Below, one piece after another: positions 10,284 to 20,217 of a DNA stretch of 64,000 nt; position 1 is the first letter of the stretch; every line of letters begins with the position of its first letter. A model generated the notes under the pieces. It saw only the letters and a program-made list of their open reading frames with translations, was not told where the DNA came from and did not search any database. This stretch comes from Mycobacteroides saopaulense. GTDB taxonomy: Bacteria; Actinomycetota; Actinomycetes; Mycobacteriales; Mycobacteriaceae. Location of the stretch: the NCBI RefSeq assembly GCF_001456355.1, contig NZ_CP010271.1, forward strand, positions 3,534,001 to 3,598,000. Reading direction: 5' to 3'. Position numbers and translations under genes: made by a program.

Positions 10284-11561
10284 CTACATACCCGTGGAAA
10301 AGACGGTGTCCTTCTGGTCGGGGATGACGGTGCCGTCGGAGCGCAGCAGCGGTCCGGTGCTGCCGTCGGGGTTGGTCCGGCCGTCGGTCGCGCACAGGTA
10401 CGGATCCATGTGCTGCGGATAGGGGTCGATGAACATCGGGTTGATCAGCCATTTGCCATCGGCGTTGTCGTAGGCGCGGCACATGAGTTCGGTTTTGTTG
10501 CGGTTGATGACGAGGTGCGCCGCGGTGGCGTCGTCGACGAAGGTGACATCGGTGGTCGAGTCTCCGGCGCCGAGAATCTGCCGCTTGTTCACGTCGTAGG
10601 GGTCGAACGCGGCGGGCCCCTGCACACCGAAGACCACCTGGTTGGCCCAGCATCGTTTGCCGTCCACATACGTGATGACGGTGTCGGCACCGTCGGGCTG
10701 TCCGCCGCAGCCCTTCACGTGCGGGGTCTGGCGCCCCGTGGCGTCGTAGACGCTGCGCACTCCGATCACCTGGTTCGTCGGGATTCCGATTTCTGGTGAC
10801 CACACCTTGGCGATCACCTCCGAGGAAGCCGAGATCACCCAGGTGCGCACGCCGTGCGCCTGCAGCGTCGCGATGAGGTCCTTGATCTGCGGGTACACCC
10901 GCACGTACGCCGGCACGGTGGTGCTGCCGATGGTCTGGGTGGCTCCGACGGGCGCGTCCAGGTTCTCGCGCTTGGCCGCCTGCGCGAACTGCGCCACCTC
11001 CTCTGCGGTGTATCCGGCGGTCAGCGCGACGGTCCACACGTACGCGCCATTGCTCCAGCGCTGGTTGTATCCGGCGAAAGCCTCCTGCTCGTCGTGCGTC
11101 TTGCCTTCGCGGATGGCCAGGATCTCGTCGGCGCAGGCGCCGTTGGTCGATGTGGGAAGCGGCCGCCCGGCGGGCGTCGTGGTGCCGCATGCCGCGCGCA
11201 ATGCGCTGACCGCGGTCTCGGTGATGTGCCGGCTGGTGGCATGCCAGTCACCCGGTTGACGGATCTTGTCGTGCCGCAGCATCCACGCCAGGGTGGCATC
11301 GGAGATGTCGTTCTTGACTTCGGTGTTGTCCCAGTCGAACAGCGCCACCGCCGGCGTGGGTCGCTTCCACGTCCCGGTACAGGTGCTGTTGGCATCGATC
11401 GCGGCTTGTAGCCGTTCCCGGACGTCGCCGTACCAGGGCAGTGTGGGATCCAGCTGGCGGCAGCCGGGCGCCGCCTGTGCGACCGGAGCGCTCGCGTTCC
11501 CGGCCAGTGGCGCAAGAGCTACGGACAGTACAACGGCAGCGATCCACGCGATGGCCTTCAC
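10284..11561 (-). CDS. Secreted HAD-family phosphatase
   Basis: 425 residues. An Ala-rich signal peptide (about 1-30, ending near AQAAPGC) indicates export. The HAD motifs are FDWDNTE (motif I, nucleophile Asp), VISASSEV (motif II, Ser) and GAGDSTTDVTF (motif IV); this spacing with a large insert resembles PF12710 phosphatases such as phosphorylcholine phosphatase. It could release phosphate or a head group outside the cell. GTG at 11561 starts the signal peptide. Divergent from the methyltransferase gene across a 223-bp gap in which I see no clear site. Confidence 0.75.
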   Translation of the reverse strand: MKAIAWIAAVVLSVALAPLAGNASAPVAQAAPGCRQLDPTLPWYGDVRERLQAAIDANSTCTGTWKRPTPAVALFDWDNTEVKNDISDATLAWMLRHDKIRQPGDWHATSRHITETAVSALRAACGTTTPAGRPLPTSTNGACADEILAIREGKTHDEQEAFAGYNQRWSNGAYVWTVALTAGYTAEEVAQFAQAAKRENLDAPVGATQTIGSTTVPAYVRVYPQIKDLIATLQAHGVRTWVISASSEVIAKVWSPEIGIPTNQVIGVRSVYDATGRQTPHVKGCGGQPDGADTVITYVDGKRCWANQVVFGVQGPAAFDPYDVNKRQILGAGDSTTDVTFVDDATAAHLVINRNKTELMCRAYDNADGKWLINPMFIDPYPQHMDPYLCATDGRTNPDGSTGPLLRSDGTVIPDQKDTVFSTGM

Positions 11562-11784
11562 CAGGGCAAGCTAACACTGTGAGCTCGCTGTGCGCGGCCT
11601 GTCATCGGGTGTTCACCAGCAGTACCCCCACCACCCACCCCAAACCCGTTCTGGCAGTAGCTGACTGTCCACTGGGCGCCGGACAATCGCATTTGCGCAG
11701 GCCACAGGCTCAGGGGTGCGTAATCGTGAACGGCAGCGCACTATGGTCGGGGCACTGGCGATCCGCTACCACTAAGGAGCCTCG

Positions 11785-12702
11785 ATGACGCGGACCGATG
11801 ACGACAGCTGGGATCTGGCCTCAAGCGTCGGGGCAACGGCGACGATGGTGGCCGCGCAGCGTGCGCTGGCCAGCCGCGTACCCGATGCCCTGATCAACGA
11901 CCCCTATGCGGAACCGCTGGTGCGGGCAGTCGGCATCGAGTACTTCACCCGGCTGGCCTCGGGTGATTTCGATCCCGAGCAGATGGCGGGCCTGGTGCAG
12001 TTGGGCATCACCGCGGACGGCATGGCCAACGGGATGGCAAGTCGCACCTGGTATTACGACACCGCCTTCGAATCGTCGGCCGCCGCGGGTGTGCGCCAAG
12101 CGGTCATCCTCGCGTCGGGGCTCGACACCCGCGCCTACCGCCTGAAGTGGCCCGAGGGCACCACGGTGTACGAGCTCGACCAACCGGACGTGATCGCGTT
12201 CAAGACCGACACGCTCGCCGAGTTGGGGGCCGCCCCGAGCGCCGAGCGGCGCGCCGTGGCGATCGATCTACGCGACGACTGGCCCGCCGCGTTGAAGGCG
12301 GCCGGCTTCGACCCCAGCCAGCCGACGGTGTGGTCCGCGGAGGGACTGCTGATCTATCTGCCGCCGGAGGCACAGGACCGCCTGTTCGCATCGGTCACCG
12401 AGCTGAGCGCACCCGGCAGCCGCCTCGTCTGCGAGCAGGTGCCCGGATTGGAAACCGCCGACTTCTCCAAGGCGCGCGAGCTCACCCGCCAATTCGCGGG
12501 CGACACACTCGATTTGGATATGGAATCGCTTGTCTACACCGAAGAGCGCCAAATGGCGGCGGACTGGCTGGCCGAGCACGGTTGGACGGTGGTCACCGAG
12601 GAGAATGACGCGCTCTACGCGCGGCTCAATCTGGAGCCGGCGAGCCCCTTGCTGCGCACCATATTTCCCAACATCGTGTACGTCGACGCAACCCTCGGCT
12701 AG
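11785..12702 (+). CDS. SAM-dependent methyltransferase, TIGR00027 / LCMT-like
   Basis: 305 residues of the large mycobacterial family of leucine-carboxyl-methyltransferase-like proteins. Features are SVGATATMVAAQRALAS near the N-terminus, ILASGLDTRAYR (SAM-binding loop), YELDQPDV and SAEGLLIYLPP. The methyl acceptor is unknown for most members. ATG at 11785 follows AAGGAGCCTCG. Its stop TAG shares the palindrome GCTAGC with the stop of the convergent gene. Confidence 0.85.
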   Translation: MTRTDDDSWDLASSVGATATMVAAQRALASRVPDALINDPYAEPLVRAVGIEYFTRLASGDFDPEQMAGLVQLGITADGMANGMASRTWYYDTAFESSAAAGVRQAVILASGLDTRAYRLKWPEGTTVYELDQPDVIAFKTDTLAELGAAPSAERRAVAIDLRDDWPAALKAAGFDPSQPTVWSAEGLLIYLPPEAQDRLFASVTELSAPGSRLVCEQVPGLETADFSKARELTRQFAGDTLDLDMESLVYTEERQMAADWLAEHGWTVVTEENDALYARLNLEPASPLLRTIFPNIVYVDATLG

Positions 12703-13838
12703 CCCGCAGCGCGCGAACGCTCCCGCTTCCACCAGCGACGCTTCGACGGCTCCGGTTCGTCGGTATCCGTGTTGCCGAACGGAACCCCTTTGTAGACCGC
12801 GAGATACACGTCGATGGTCGTCACGATGACGATCATCAAGACCGGTCCCAGCACGACTCCCCAGAACCCGAACGCCGCGATCCCCGAGAAGACCGCCAGC
12901 AGCATCAGTGCGGGATCCAGCCGTGCACCGCGCGGTACGAGGAAGGGGCGCAGCACATTGTCGATGTTGGAGACCACCAGCAGGTGCCAGGCGATGACGA
13001 ACAGGCCTCCGACAGGATGACCGAAGAGAATCATGCCGATGCCGAACGGAATCGTCACGATGCCGCCCCCCAACGGAATGATCGACAGCGCGGTCAGCAG
13101 TATCGCGAAGAAGAAGAAACCCTGCCGAAAACCTGCGACGTAGATGGATGCGGCACCCGCGACCCCCTGCGCCATCGCGATCACGAACTGCCCCTTGACT
13201 GTTCCGCGCACCATCGCACCGATCTTGTCGAGGTACAGATCGGTGATCTCCTCCCCTAGCGGATTCAGCTGGCGCAGCAGAGTGAGCACCTTGTCCTGCT
13301 TGACCAGGAGCGAGACGAACACGTACAGGAAGATGATGCAGGCGGCCACTGCCGACGCGACGCTGCCGACGGCGCTCTGCAGCACCTGCAACAGCCCGTG
13401 GCCCACGTTCTCCGTCACCGACGCGATCGACTGCCGCAACGTGTCGGGAGTCAACTGGATATGCACGAACGGGATCTGGGCCAGAACTCTGTTGGCCACG
13501 TCGAACGCCTTCTGCCCGAGTGTGGTCATGTCGGTGTCGCCCACCCAGGTCGAGACACTGTCGATCATGCGCGCGATCTGGATGGTCGAAAAGTAGACCA
13601 GGGCGCCCACCGGAACCACCACCGCAACCAATGCGCACAGCAGCGTCAACGTGGCCGATACGCCTGAGCTGAACCGCCGGCCCAGCCTGGCGTATAGCGG
13701 GGTGAACAGATATGCGGCCACCGCGGCGACCACGATCAGGATGAAGTAGCCGCGTAGGAAGTAGATGCCGAACGCGATGCCCACCGCGGTGAGGACCGCC
13801 AGCACACGCCGTTGAAATACGGTCAGTTCGGTGTTCAT
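12699..13838 (-). CDS. AI-2E family transporter
   Basis: 379 residues with about eight transmembrane segments in the layout of the AI-2E/PerM family: an N-terminal pair (FGIYFLRGYFILIVVAAVAA), a soluble central stretch (about 85-150), and a C-terminal bundle including PLGGGIVTIP. Members have been linked to autoinducer export or Na+/H+ exchange, so substrate is open. The C-terminal tail is basic. Four-base overlap of stop codons with the convergent methyltransferase. Confidence 0.78.
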   Translation of the reverse strand: MNTELTVFQRRVLAVLTAVGIAFGIYFLRGYFILIVVAAVAAYLFTPLYARLGRRFSSGVSATLTLLCALVAVVVPVGALVYFSTIQIARMIDSVSTWVGDTDMTTLGQKAFDVANRVLAQIPFVHIQLTPDTLRQSIASVTENVGHGLLQVLQSAVGSVASAVAACIIFLYVFVSLLVKQDKVLTLLRQLNPLGEEITDLYLDKIGAMVRGTVKGQFVIAMAQGVAGAASIYVAGFRQGFFFFAILLTALSIIPLGGGIVTIPFGIGMILFGHPVGGLFVIAWHLLVVSNIDNVLRPFLVPRGARLDPALMLLAVFSGIAAFGFWGVVLGPVLMIVIVTTIDVYLAVYKGVPFGNTDTDEPEPSKRRWWKRERSRAAG

Positions 13839-13923
13839 GGCACGCCCCTTCCGCCGGCAACCGCACTCGACACGTTAGTCGGTGTCGGCGCTGGTCCCGG
13901 CGAAATATGCTGGTGCGGCGCGA

Positions 13924-15675
13924 CTAAAAGCGATAGTCGCCCGACATCAGCGCCTGTGCGCTGCCGATCGATCGCTGCGCGCGCTGCACCGTTTCCAGCG
14001 CCAGCTGCGCGACCCGTCCCAGCACCGCATCGGTGACGGCCGCGGCGGCGGGTTGCGACGATGCCCGCTGTCGCAGCATCGAAGCCAACGGCGAGCTCGG
14101 GAAGTTGACGACCCGCACGTCGTCGTCGGCATCGATGTCCGCGAGTTTCTTGGCCTTGGTCACGGCATCGCGGAACCCGCCGAGCTCATCGACAAGTCCG
14201 TGCTCCAACGCGTCCCTGCCCGACCAGATCCTGCCCTGGGCAACAGCTTTCACCGCGTCCACGCTGAGGTTCCGCCCTTCGGCGACCCGCTGCACGAAAT
14301 CGTCGTAATGCATGTCGATCTCGGCCTCGACCAGCTCGCGCTGCTCGTCGGTGAACGGTTCGTTACTCGACCACGCGTCGGCGTTGGCGTTGGTACGCAA
14401 GGTGTCCGACGCGACACCGAGCTTCTCCTTGAGTTCGCGGGTGATGAACTTTCCGGTGATCACGCCGATCGACCCGGTGATGGTTCCCGGATTGGCGATG
14501 ATCGCATCGGCAGCCATGGCCACGTAGTAGCCACCCGACCCCGCGACCGCGCCCATGGACACCACCACCGGCTTACCCGCCTCGCGCGCCCGAACCACTT
14601 CCCGCCAAATGGTTTCCGAACCGTTGACCGATCCGCCGGGGCTGTCCACGCGCAGCACGATGGCGGCCACCGAGTCGTCGGCGACGGCATCGCGCAGCGC
14701 CTCGGCGATCACGTCACCGCCGCTGGCGGGGCCCGGCGGGAAGAGCCGGGGACCGCTGCGCCCGCTCACGATGGGCCCGGCCAGGGTGACCACGCCGATG
14801 GTCGGCCGCGACGAACGTCCGGGCAGGGCAGGCAGGCTGGGCACCTGCGGCCGGGTGGCCCGTGCGTAGCGCGCCAGATACAGCAGCGGCGGTTCGTTTC
14901 CGTTCCGCACACCCGTCAGCTCGCCGATCCGCGCATATGCCTCGTCGCGGTAGCCGATGCGGTCCACCAATCCCCCGGCCACCGCGTCGGTGCGTCGCAA
15001 CGGCGCCCGGTCCGCCAGCGCGTCCACCTCGTCGGGGTCGAGCTTTCGCGACGCCACCACGGCGTCACGCACCTGTTCGGACAGGCTTTCCAGCAGACGG
15101 CCGTCCGCTTCCCGCTGCGCCTCGGTGTAGCCGTCTTCGGTGAAAAGGTTTGCCGCCGACTTGTATTGGCCGCGGGTCAGGAATTGTGCCTCCACCCCGG
15201 CCTTGTCGAGGGCGCCACGCAGGAAGGTTCCGCTGGCCGCGAAGCCGATCAGCCCCACCGTGCCGGAGGGCTGCATCCAGACCTCACCGAAGGCCGACGC
15301 CAGGTAGTAGGAAAGCGTGCCCGGGTAGGTCTCGGCCCACGCCACGCTCGGCTTCACCGCACTGAAAGCCTCGATCGCGGCCCGCAGCTCTTGGACTGCT
15401 CCGGCCGCGGCGGGCGGGATCTGCACACGGGCGATGAGGCCGGCCACCCGTGGATCGTCGATCGCGCGATGGATGGCGGCGATGGTGTGCCGCAGCGACA
15501 GCGGTCGGCTGGCCCCCGAGAACACCAGTCCCAGCGGATCGAAGCTGACGGTTTCCGGAGGAACCTCCAGCAGGTCGAGCTCCAGGATGCAGTCCCGCGG
15601 TACGCCCCGGTGACGTGCGGTATCGACCTTGGCCAGCAGGTCGTGAACATCCGTGGGCGCGGTGAAAGCGAACAT
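13924..15675 (-). CDS. sppA: Signal peptide peptidase SppA, 67 kDa type
   Basis: 583 residues, two S49 peptidase domains. The general-base Lys is expected in the N-terminal domain around RGQYKSAAN, and the nucleophile Ser in the C-terminal domain in GAVAGSGGYYVAMAADA. It cleaves remnant signal peptides at the membrane. No clear N-terminal transmembrane helix is visible, unlike the E. coli protein. In M. tuberculosis sppA (Rv0724) also lies next to the rplO end of the spc cluster. The opposite strand is open for more than 600 codons, a codon-bias shadow. Confidence 0.88.
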   Translation of the reverse strand: MFAFTAPTDVHDLLAKVDTARHRGVPRDCILELDLLEVPPETVSFDPLGLVFSGASRPLSLRHTIAAIHRAIDDPRVAGLIARVQIPPAAAGAVQELRAAIEAFSAVKPSVAWAETYPGTLSYYLASAFGEVWMQPSGTVGLIGFAASGTFLRGALDKAGVEAQFLTRGQYKSAANLFTEDGYTEAQREADGRLLESLSEQVRDAVVASRKLDPDEVDALADRAPLRRTDAVAGGLVDRIGYRDEAYARIGELTGVRNGNEPPLLYLARYARATRPQVPSLPALPGRSSRPTIGVVTLAGPIVSGRSGPRLFPPGPASGGDVIAEALRDAVADDSVAAIVLRVDSPGGSVNGSETIWREVVRAREAGKPVVVSMGAVAGSGGYYVAMAADAIIANPGTITGSIGVITGKFITRELKEKLGVASDTLRTNANADAWSSNEPFTDEQRELVEAEIDMHYDDFVQRVAEGRNLSVDAVKAVAQGRIWSGRDALEHGLVDELGGFRDAVTKAKKLADIDADDDVRVVNFPSSPLASMLRQRASSQPAAAAVTDAVLGRVAQLALETVQRAQRSIGSAQALMSGDYRF

Positions 15676-15780
15676 GTCTTGAGCGTACCGACGAATGCGG
15701 CGATCCTCCCGGCCATAAATCCGTGCTGCCGTACCAGTCGACGCGTAGGGTCGGAACCATTCGCTGGCGGAGGGGCAACG

Positions 15781-17361
15781 ATGACACGTGTACGGACGAC
15801 GACGGCCCGGAAGGCCATGGCTCAGGTCGCTGCGTTACTGGCGGTGACCTCGGTGTCCGGATGTATCGATACGTCCGGATCGCGTGAGCTGACACCGTCA
15901 CAATCCACGTCGTCGACGGCAGCAGCACCCACCCGCAGTTATCCCGGGCTGTTCCCGGAGTATCGAGGCAAATTCCACCCCAACCACGCGGATCTGGGTG
16001 GTCGCAACAACGCCGAGCTCGCCGCTCTGTTGCCCACGGCTGCCGACTTTCCCCCACAAGGGCAGACGCGCGCACCCGACATCGCCTCCGACGACGGCTC
16101 CGGGCTGGGCATGCACGGTCAGACCGACGGTGAAACTCGACCGCCTGAATGCCTGTACACACCCTTCGGCAAGTCTTTTTCGCGAGCACCCGATGGTTCG
16201 GACTGGAATCTGTACTACGCGGCCTCGACGCTTCACGAGGTGGATCCTGCCGGTGGCCGCATCGTCGTCACGGTGAACCGTGAACGCGAGAACACCGATG
16301 TGTTCGCGCTGACCACCAACTGGATCAAGAAATGCGGGCAGTACGACAAGGCGTTCCCCACGTTCGCCAAGCCGGAGGTGCGCAATCGGCATGTCACCGA
16401 TACCTTCGCCCCTGGCCCGATCGTGGACGGAGTGCCGACCTACGTCTACACCAGCGCCGGCACCGATCTCGACGACACCTCCGCCGACAAGCAGTCGTCG
16501 GGGGTGCGCGCACAGCGCGTCGTGTTGGCCAGGGTGCGCTCGGTCGTCTTCGAAGTGGAAGGCACCGAACCGGTGGACACCGGTCTGCTGGACCAGCTGA
16601 TGGCCACCACCATCGCCAATGCCAAACATGCTCCGCCACCCCCGGAACAGAACGCCGGGCGATTGGCCGGCCTGCCCACCTGCGACACCGTCGCGGCCCA
16701 ACCCGGAAACCCACAACCCGATCCGGCGCTGGACTGCACAATTCGCACGTCGGATGGCAGCGGTGTGATCTTCGAGGTGTTGGGCACCCCGGCGGGCACC
16801 ATTCGGGTGTTCAACGGCAGTGGCGCACAGTTGCAATCGATTCGCGTACCCGATCCGATTTTCCAGCAGCGCGTGCCCTTCCTGCAGGACCTGGACCAGG
16901 ACAAGCGCGAGGAGCTGCTGGTGGTCAGGGCGACGGGTGACCCGGCCGGCGACCTCATGGACGTGTGGCGCTCGCGGCCCAATTCCGATCAATTCGATAT
17001 GACCGGAACGATTTTCGGTGTCCCTCGGTTCTGGATGACCTCCGATCGATTCATCGGGCTCTTCTCGCGCAACGGTGCCGACGCCGGGGTGGCAGCGCTG
17101 TTCCGGTTCGTGGACAACAAGCTGTCGGTGCTGGCACTGCTGGACACCGAAAGACGGGTCGACAACAAGCCGCTCGACGATCCGAAGTGGCGCCTCAACG
17201 CCAACGTCAAATGCGCGATGAACCTGTCCGATGATCCACCGGGCGCCTTGGGGGCACGCATGGACGCGCTACGCGCGGCGGGCGTCGACCCTGCGACCGC
17301 CCAGGAGCACTTCTGTCTGCAGCCGTGGGTGCCAACGCTGTACAGACAGGGCACACGGTGA
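15781..17361 (+). CDS. Putative lipoprotein with FG-GAP-like C-terminal half
   Basis: 526 residues, family not recognised. A signal sequence ends in a lipobox-like VSGC near residues 23-27. The first half (about 55-290) resembles mycobacterial lipoproteins of the sensor-domain/LpqN kind only loosely. The second half, from CDTVAAQ (about 295) on, carries PDPALDC, FEVLGTP and DLDQDKREELLV, an Asp-rich loop like calcium-binding FG-GAP/VCBS repeats. That half is clearly related to the next gene, so the pair looks like a partial tandem duplication. ATG at 15781 was chosen because it begins the signal peptide; the frame is open far upstream as an sppA antisense shadow. Confidence 0.7.
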   Translation: MTRVRTTTARKAMAQVAALLAVTSVSGCIDTSGSRELTPSQSTSSTAAAPTRSYPGLFPEYRGKFHPNHADLGGRNNAELAALLPTAADFPPQGQTRAPDIASDDGSGLGMHGQTDGETRPPECLYTPFGKSFSRAPDGSDWNLYYAASTLHEVDPAGGRIVVTVNRERENTDVFALTTNWIKKCGQYDKAFPTFAKPEVRNRHVTDTFAPGPIVDGVPTYVYTSAGTDLDDTSADKQSSGVRAQRVVLARVRSVVFEVEGTEPVDTGLLDQLMATTIANAKHAPPPPEQNAGRLAGLPTCDTVAAQPGNPQPDPALDCTIRTSDGSGVIFEVLGTPAGTIRVFNGSGAQLQSIRVPDPIFQQRVPFLQDLDQDKREELLVVRATGDPAGDLMDVWRSRPNSDQFDMTGTIFGVPRFWMTSDRFIGLFSRNGADAGVAALFRFVDNKLSVLALLDTERRVDNKPLDDPKWRLNANVKCAMNLSDDPPGALGARMDALRAAGVDPATAQEHFCLQPWVPTLYRQGTR

Positions 17362-17368
17362 GGCACTT

Positions 17369-18172
17369 GTGAAAACGTGTTACGCGACAGCACTTTTCGT
17401 CATGGGGATCGCCCTGACGGCATGTACGAATGGCGGCATCCATCGCACCAACACGTCAACGAGCCCACCGCCCAGCCGCTTGGACTCGTTGCCCGCGTGT
17501 TCTTCGATCAAGCCGCAGGCAGTCGAGCCGGATCCGGATCCGGCGCTGGACTGCGTGCTGCGGTCCAACGATTCGGCCAAACTCAGGTTCGAGGTGCTGG
17601 GCACCCCGCCCCTCACCATCAAGGTGTACGAGCCCAACGGGAATCTGACCCAGACCTTTACCGTCCCGGTCGACAAGCCGGAACGAACGCCACCGCTTCT
17701 TACCGACCTCGATCGCGACGGCAGGGAAGAGCTGGTGGTGATCGACAACGTCGGCTCGGACGGCGACACCCTGGATGTGTGGCGGGTGGGCAAGGATTCG
17801 GGCAAGTACGCCCGCGCGGGACAGGTCTTCGGATATCCGGATTTCCGGATTACCGATGAGGGTTTCACCGCGTTCTACGCCAGCACCGGCGCCGGGTCGG
17901 GACGGGTTTCCGTCTACCGGTTCGTCGACGACAAGATCGTCGAAGTGGGCAACATGTTCGTGCAGGCCGCCGACTGGCCGGACCCGCCCGATCCTGCCCG
18001 CGCCTGGTACACCAACGACAACACGTTGTGCTCCTTCAATTTCGACGATGACCCCCCAGGACGCGTCGCGGCGAGGAATCAGGCGTTGACGGACGCCGGT
18101 ATCGATCCGCCGACGGCACAGGACCGATTCTGCAAGCAGTCGTGGGTGGCCGAGATCTACCGGCAGCGCTAG
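17369..18172 (+). CDS. Putative lipoprotein, paralogue of the preceding gene's C-terminal half
   Basis: 267 residues, function unknown. GTG at 17369, 7 bp after the previous stop, begins a short signal peptide with lipobox LTAC near residues 16-19. The mature part repeats the motifs of the upstream protein: PDPALDC, FEVLGTP, DLDRDGREELVV, TLDVWR and a closing AQDRFCKQSWV (compare AQEHFCLQPWV). The Asp-rich loop suggests a metal-binding beta-propeller blade. Likely one operon with the gene before it. Confidence 0.72.
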   Translation: MKTCYATALFVMGIALTACTNGGIHRTNTSTSPPPSRLDSLPACSSIKPQAVEPDPDPALDCVLRSNDSAKLRFEVLGTPPLTIKVYEPNGNLTQTFTVPVDKPERTPPLLTDLDRDGREELVVIDNVGSDGDTLDVWRVGKDSGKYARAGQVFGYPDFRITDEGFTAFYASTGAGSGRVSVYRFVDDKIVEVGNMFVQAADWPDPPDPARAWYTNDNTLCSFNFDDDPPGRVAARNQALTDAGIDPPTAQDRFCKQSWVAEIYRQR

Positions 18173-18233
18173 CCGGGCGCACCATGGAGCTGAATCGCCG
18201 TCCGCCCTGCGCGCCCGATGGTATGACTATCGG

Positions 18234-19463
18234 ATGACGCTCAAGATGACGGTCTCACCCGCTCTGATCGGCGGCGATGTCGACGAGGGGTACGGCAGGA
18301 TCGCCGACGCGTTCCGCGCCAACTTCGCGCGCGGAGACGAGATCGGTGCCGCCCTCTCGGTGTATCGCGACGGTGTGAAGGTCGTCGACCTGTGGGGCGG
18401 CTACCGCAACGGGCTCACCAAGGACCCGTGGCGCGAAGACACCATAGTCAACATGTTTTCCACGACTAAAGGTGTTGCATCCCTTGCCGTTTCCGTTGCG
18501 GCATCGCGCAGTCTGCTCGACTACGACGCAAAGGTCGCGGACTACTGGCCGGAGTTCGCGCAGGCAGGCAAGGCCGAGGTCACGGTGCGGCAGCTGCTGT
18601 CGCACCAGGCCGGGTTGCCCGCGCTCGACGCACCGCTGAAGCTGGCAGACCTGAACGACCCTGCCAAGGTCTCCGCGGTGCTCGCCGCCCAAAAACCGGC
18701 GTGGACACCGGGCACCCGACACGGCTACCACGCTCTCACCCTGGGTTGGTACGAATCCGAGCTCATCCGTCGCACCGACCCCGCCGGCCGCACCATCGGA
18801 CAGTTCTTCGCCGACGAGGTCGCCGCTCCTCTCGGCCTGGACCTGCACATCGGACTGCCCGCATCGGTGGACCGCGGCCGGGTGGCCGAACTGCACGGCT
18901 GGAAGCGTCAGGAGGCGCTGCTGCACCTCAACACCATGCCGCCCCGATTTGTGCTGGCGCTACTGAATCCGCGGGGTCTGACCGGCCGAAGTGCCAACCT
19001 GCCCAACGATATCGACGCGATGACCGACTTCAACCAGGAGAAGGTGCGCACCGTCGAGATGCCCGCCGCCAATGGGATCGGCTCGGCACGCTCAGTAGCT
19101 CGCGCATACGGCTGCGCGGCAACCGGTGGGGCCGAACTCGGGCTCACACCGGCGACTCTCGAAACGGTGACCGAGCCCGCCGTGCCTCCTACCGGAGGCA
19201 TCCGAGACAAGGTGCTGCACGTCGACTCGGTGTTCTCACTGGGGTACTGCAAACCGTTCCGCGACTGTGTCTTCGGGTCGTCCGGGAAGGCGTTCGGGAC
19301 ACCTGGCCTCGGCGGATCGTTCGGCTTTGCCGACCCTGACACCGGTGTCGGATTCGCCTATGTGATGAACCGATTGGGCTTTCACCTGTTCAGCGATCCC
19401 CGTGAACTCGCGTTGCGTCAGGCACTGTTTCGAGATGTGCTGGGCACACGCCCGCAGACATGA
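18234..19463 (+). CDS. Serine beta-lactamase-like esterase
   Basis: 409 residues of the beta-lactamase/transpeptidase-like hydrolases (PF00144) common in mycobacteria as LipE/LipL-type esterases. FSTTKGV holds the Ser-x-x-Lys catalytic pair (about residue 80); LLSHQAGLP follows in the usual place; Tyr of HGYHALTLGW is the probable second catalytic residue; FGTPGLGGS near the C-terminus fits the KTG-like region. No signal peptide is seen. Esterase action on short acyl esters is the likely role. Confidence 0.83.
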   Translation: MTLKMTVSPALIGGDVDEGYGRIADAFRANFARGDEIGAALSVYRDGVKVVDLWGGYRNGLTKDPWREDTIVNMFSTTKGVASLAVSVAASRSLLDYDAKVADYWPEFAQAGKAEVTVRQLLSHQAGLPALDAPLKLADLNDPAKVSAVLAAQKPAWTPGTRHGYHALTLGWYESELIRRTDPAGRTIGQFFADEVAAPLGLDLHIGLPASVDRGRVAELHGWKRQEALLHLNTMPPRFVLALLNPRGLTGRSANLPNDIDAMTDFNQEKVRTVEMPAANGIGSARSVARAYGCAATGGAELGLTPATLETVTEPAVPPTGGIRDKVLHVDSVFSLGYCKPFRDCVFGSSGKAFGTPGLGGSFGFADPDTGVGFAYVMNRLGFHLFSDPRELALRQALFRDVLGTRPQT

Positions 19464-19474
19464 GCCCCGTGTTT

Positions 19475-19538
19475 CGCCGAGCGCATACCGCACGCGGGCG
19501 ATTCCCGCGATGGCCCTGCACCTGGTATGCACTCGGCG
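19475..19538. repeat. 64-bp near-palindromic repeat element, copy A
   Basis: Left arm CGCCGAGCGCATACCGCACG and, on the other strand from the right end, CGCCGAGTGCATACCAGGTG. It lies 11 bp after the esterase stop and 6 bp from the rplO terminator. Aligns without gaps to copies at 34193 and 39984; even the interior matches copy B (CGAT..CCG.GAT.GCC). No protein is encoded. Confidence 0.85.
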
Positions 19539-19544
19539 AAAGAG

Positions 19545-19576
19545 AAAGGGCGCCCATCCGAAGATGGACGCCCTTT
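19545..19576 (-). terminator. Terminator of the rpsH-rplO block
   Basis: 14-bp stem with one mismatch (AAAGGGCG.CCATC) closed, on the minus strand, by a TTCG tetraloop and followed by TCTCTTTC. It lies 14 bp beyond the rplO stop, as expected for an intrinsic terminator. Confidence 0.85.
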
Positions 19577-19590
19577 CCGGAAAGCGGTTA

Positions 19591-20031
19591 CTAGGCCTCG
19601 TTGACCGATCCGCCTGCGGCGGTGATCTTCTCGCGGGCCGAGTCGCTGAACTTGTTGGCAGTCACCGACACCTTGACCTTGAGGTCGCCGTTGCCGAGCA
19701 CCTTCACCAGCTCGTTCTTGCGCACCGCACCCTTGGCAACCAGGGCCTCGATGGTGACGTCGCCACCCTCGGGGAACAGCCGCTCGATGTCGGCCACGTT
19801 CACCACCTGGTATTCGGTGCGGAAGCGGTTCTTGAAGCCCTTGAGCTTCGGGAGCCGCATGTGGATGGGCATCTGCCCACCCTCGAAGGTCACCGGCACG
19901 TTCTTGCGTGCCTTGGTGCCCTTGGTACCGCGACCCGCGGTCTTACCCTTGGACCCCTCACCACGACCGACGCGGGTGCGCTCGGTCTTGGAGCCCGGGG
20001 CCGGGCGTAGGTGATGCAATTTGATGGTCAT
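19591..20031 (-). CDS. rplO: 50S ribosomal protein uL15
   Basis: 146 residues, full length, beginning [20 protein letters not shown] with the Gly-rich [17 protein letters not shown] loop that threads into 23S rRNA. Last gene of this block; secY, its usual next neighbour, is displaced to 10154. A hairpin terminator follows at 19545-19576. Confidence 0.97.
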   Translation of the reverse strand: MTIKLHHLRPAPGSKTERTRVGRGEGSKGKTAGRGTKGTKARKNVPVTFEGGQMPIHMRLPKLKGFKNRFRTEYQVVNVADIERLFPEGGDVTIEALVAKGAVRKNELVKVLGNGDLKVKVSVTANKFSDSAREKITAAGGSVNEA

Positions 20032-20034
20032 TGC

Positions 20035-20217
20035 TTACTTCACATCCTCGACGGTGACCAGGTGGCGAACCACCTGGAGCAGGCCGCGGGTCTGCGCGTT
20101 GTCCTCACGGACAACGGTCTGACGAATCTTGCGCAGACCCAGTGTCTTCAGACTTTCGCGCTGCTTCCATCGGGCTCCGATGGTGCTGCGCACCTGGGTG
20201 ATCTTCACGTCAGCCAT
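20035..20217 (-). CDS. rpmD: 50S ribosomal protein uL30
   Basis: 60 residues, [14 protein letters not shown] to LVTVEDVK, the usual short bacterial form. ATG at 20217 overlaps the rpsE stop by 8 bp; rplO begins 3 bp after its own stop. A longer in-frame extension upstream is only rpsE in another frame. Confidence 0.96.
   Translation of the reverse strand: MADVKITQVRSTIGARWKQRESLKTLGLRKIRQTVVREDNAQTRGLLQVVRHLVTVEDVK

Noticed and set aside
12268..13866. 532-codon minus-strand frame spanning the methyltransferase and AI-2E genes
   Set aside because: Out of frame with the AI-2E exporter and antisense to the methyltransferase; no family features.
13882..15780. Open frame of over 600 codons on the plus strand upstream of the lipoprotein
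   Set aside because: It is exactly antisense to sppA, lacks any recognisable domain and is His/Arg/Gly-rich, as expected from third-position GC bias.
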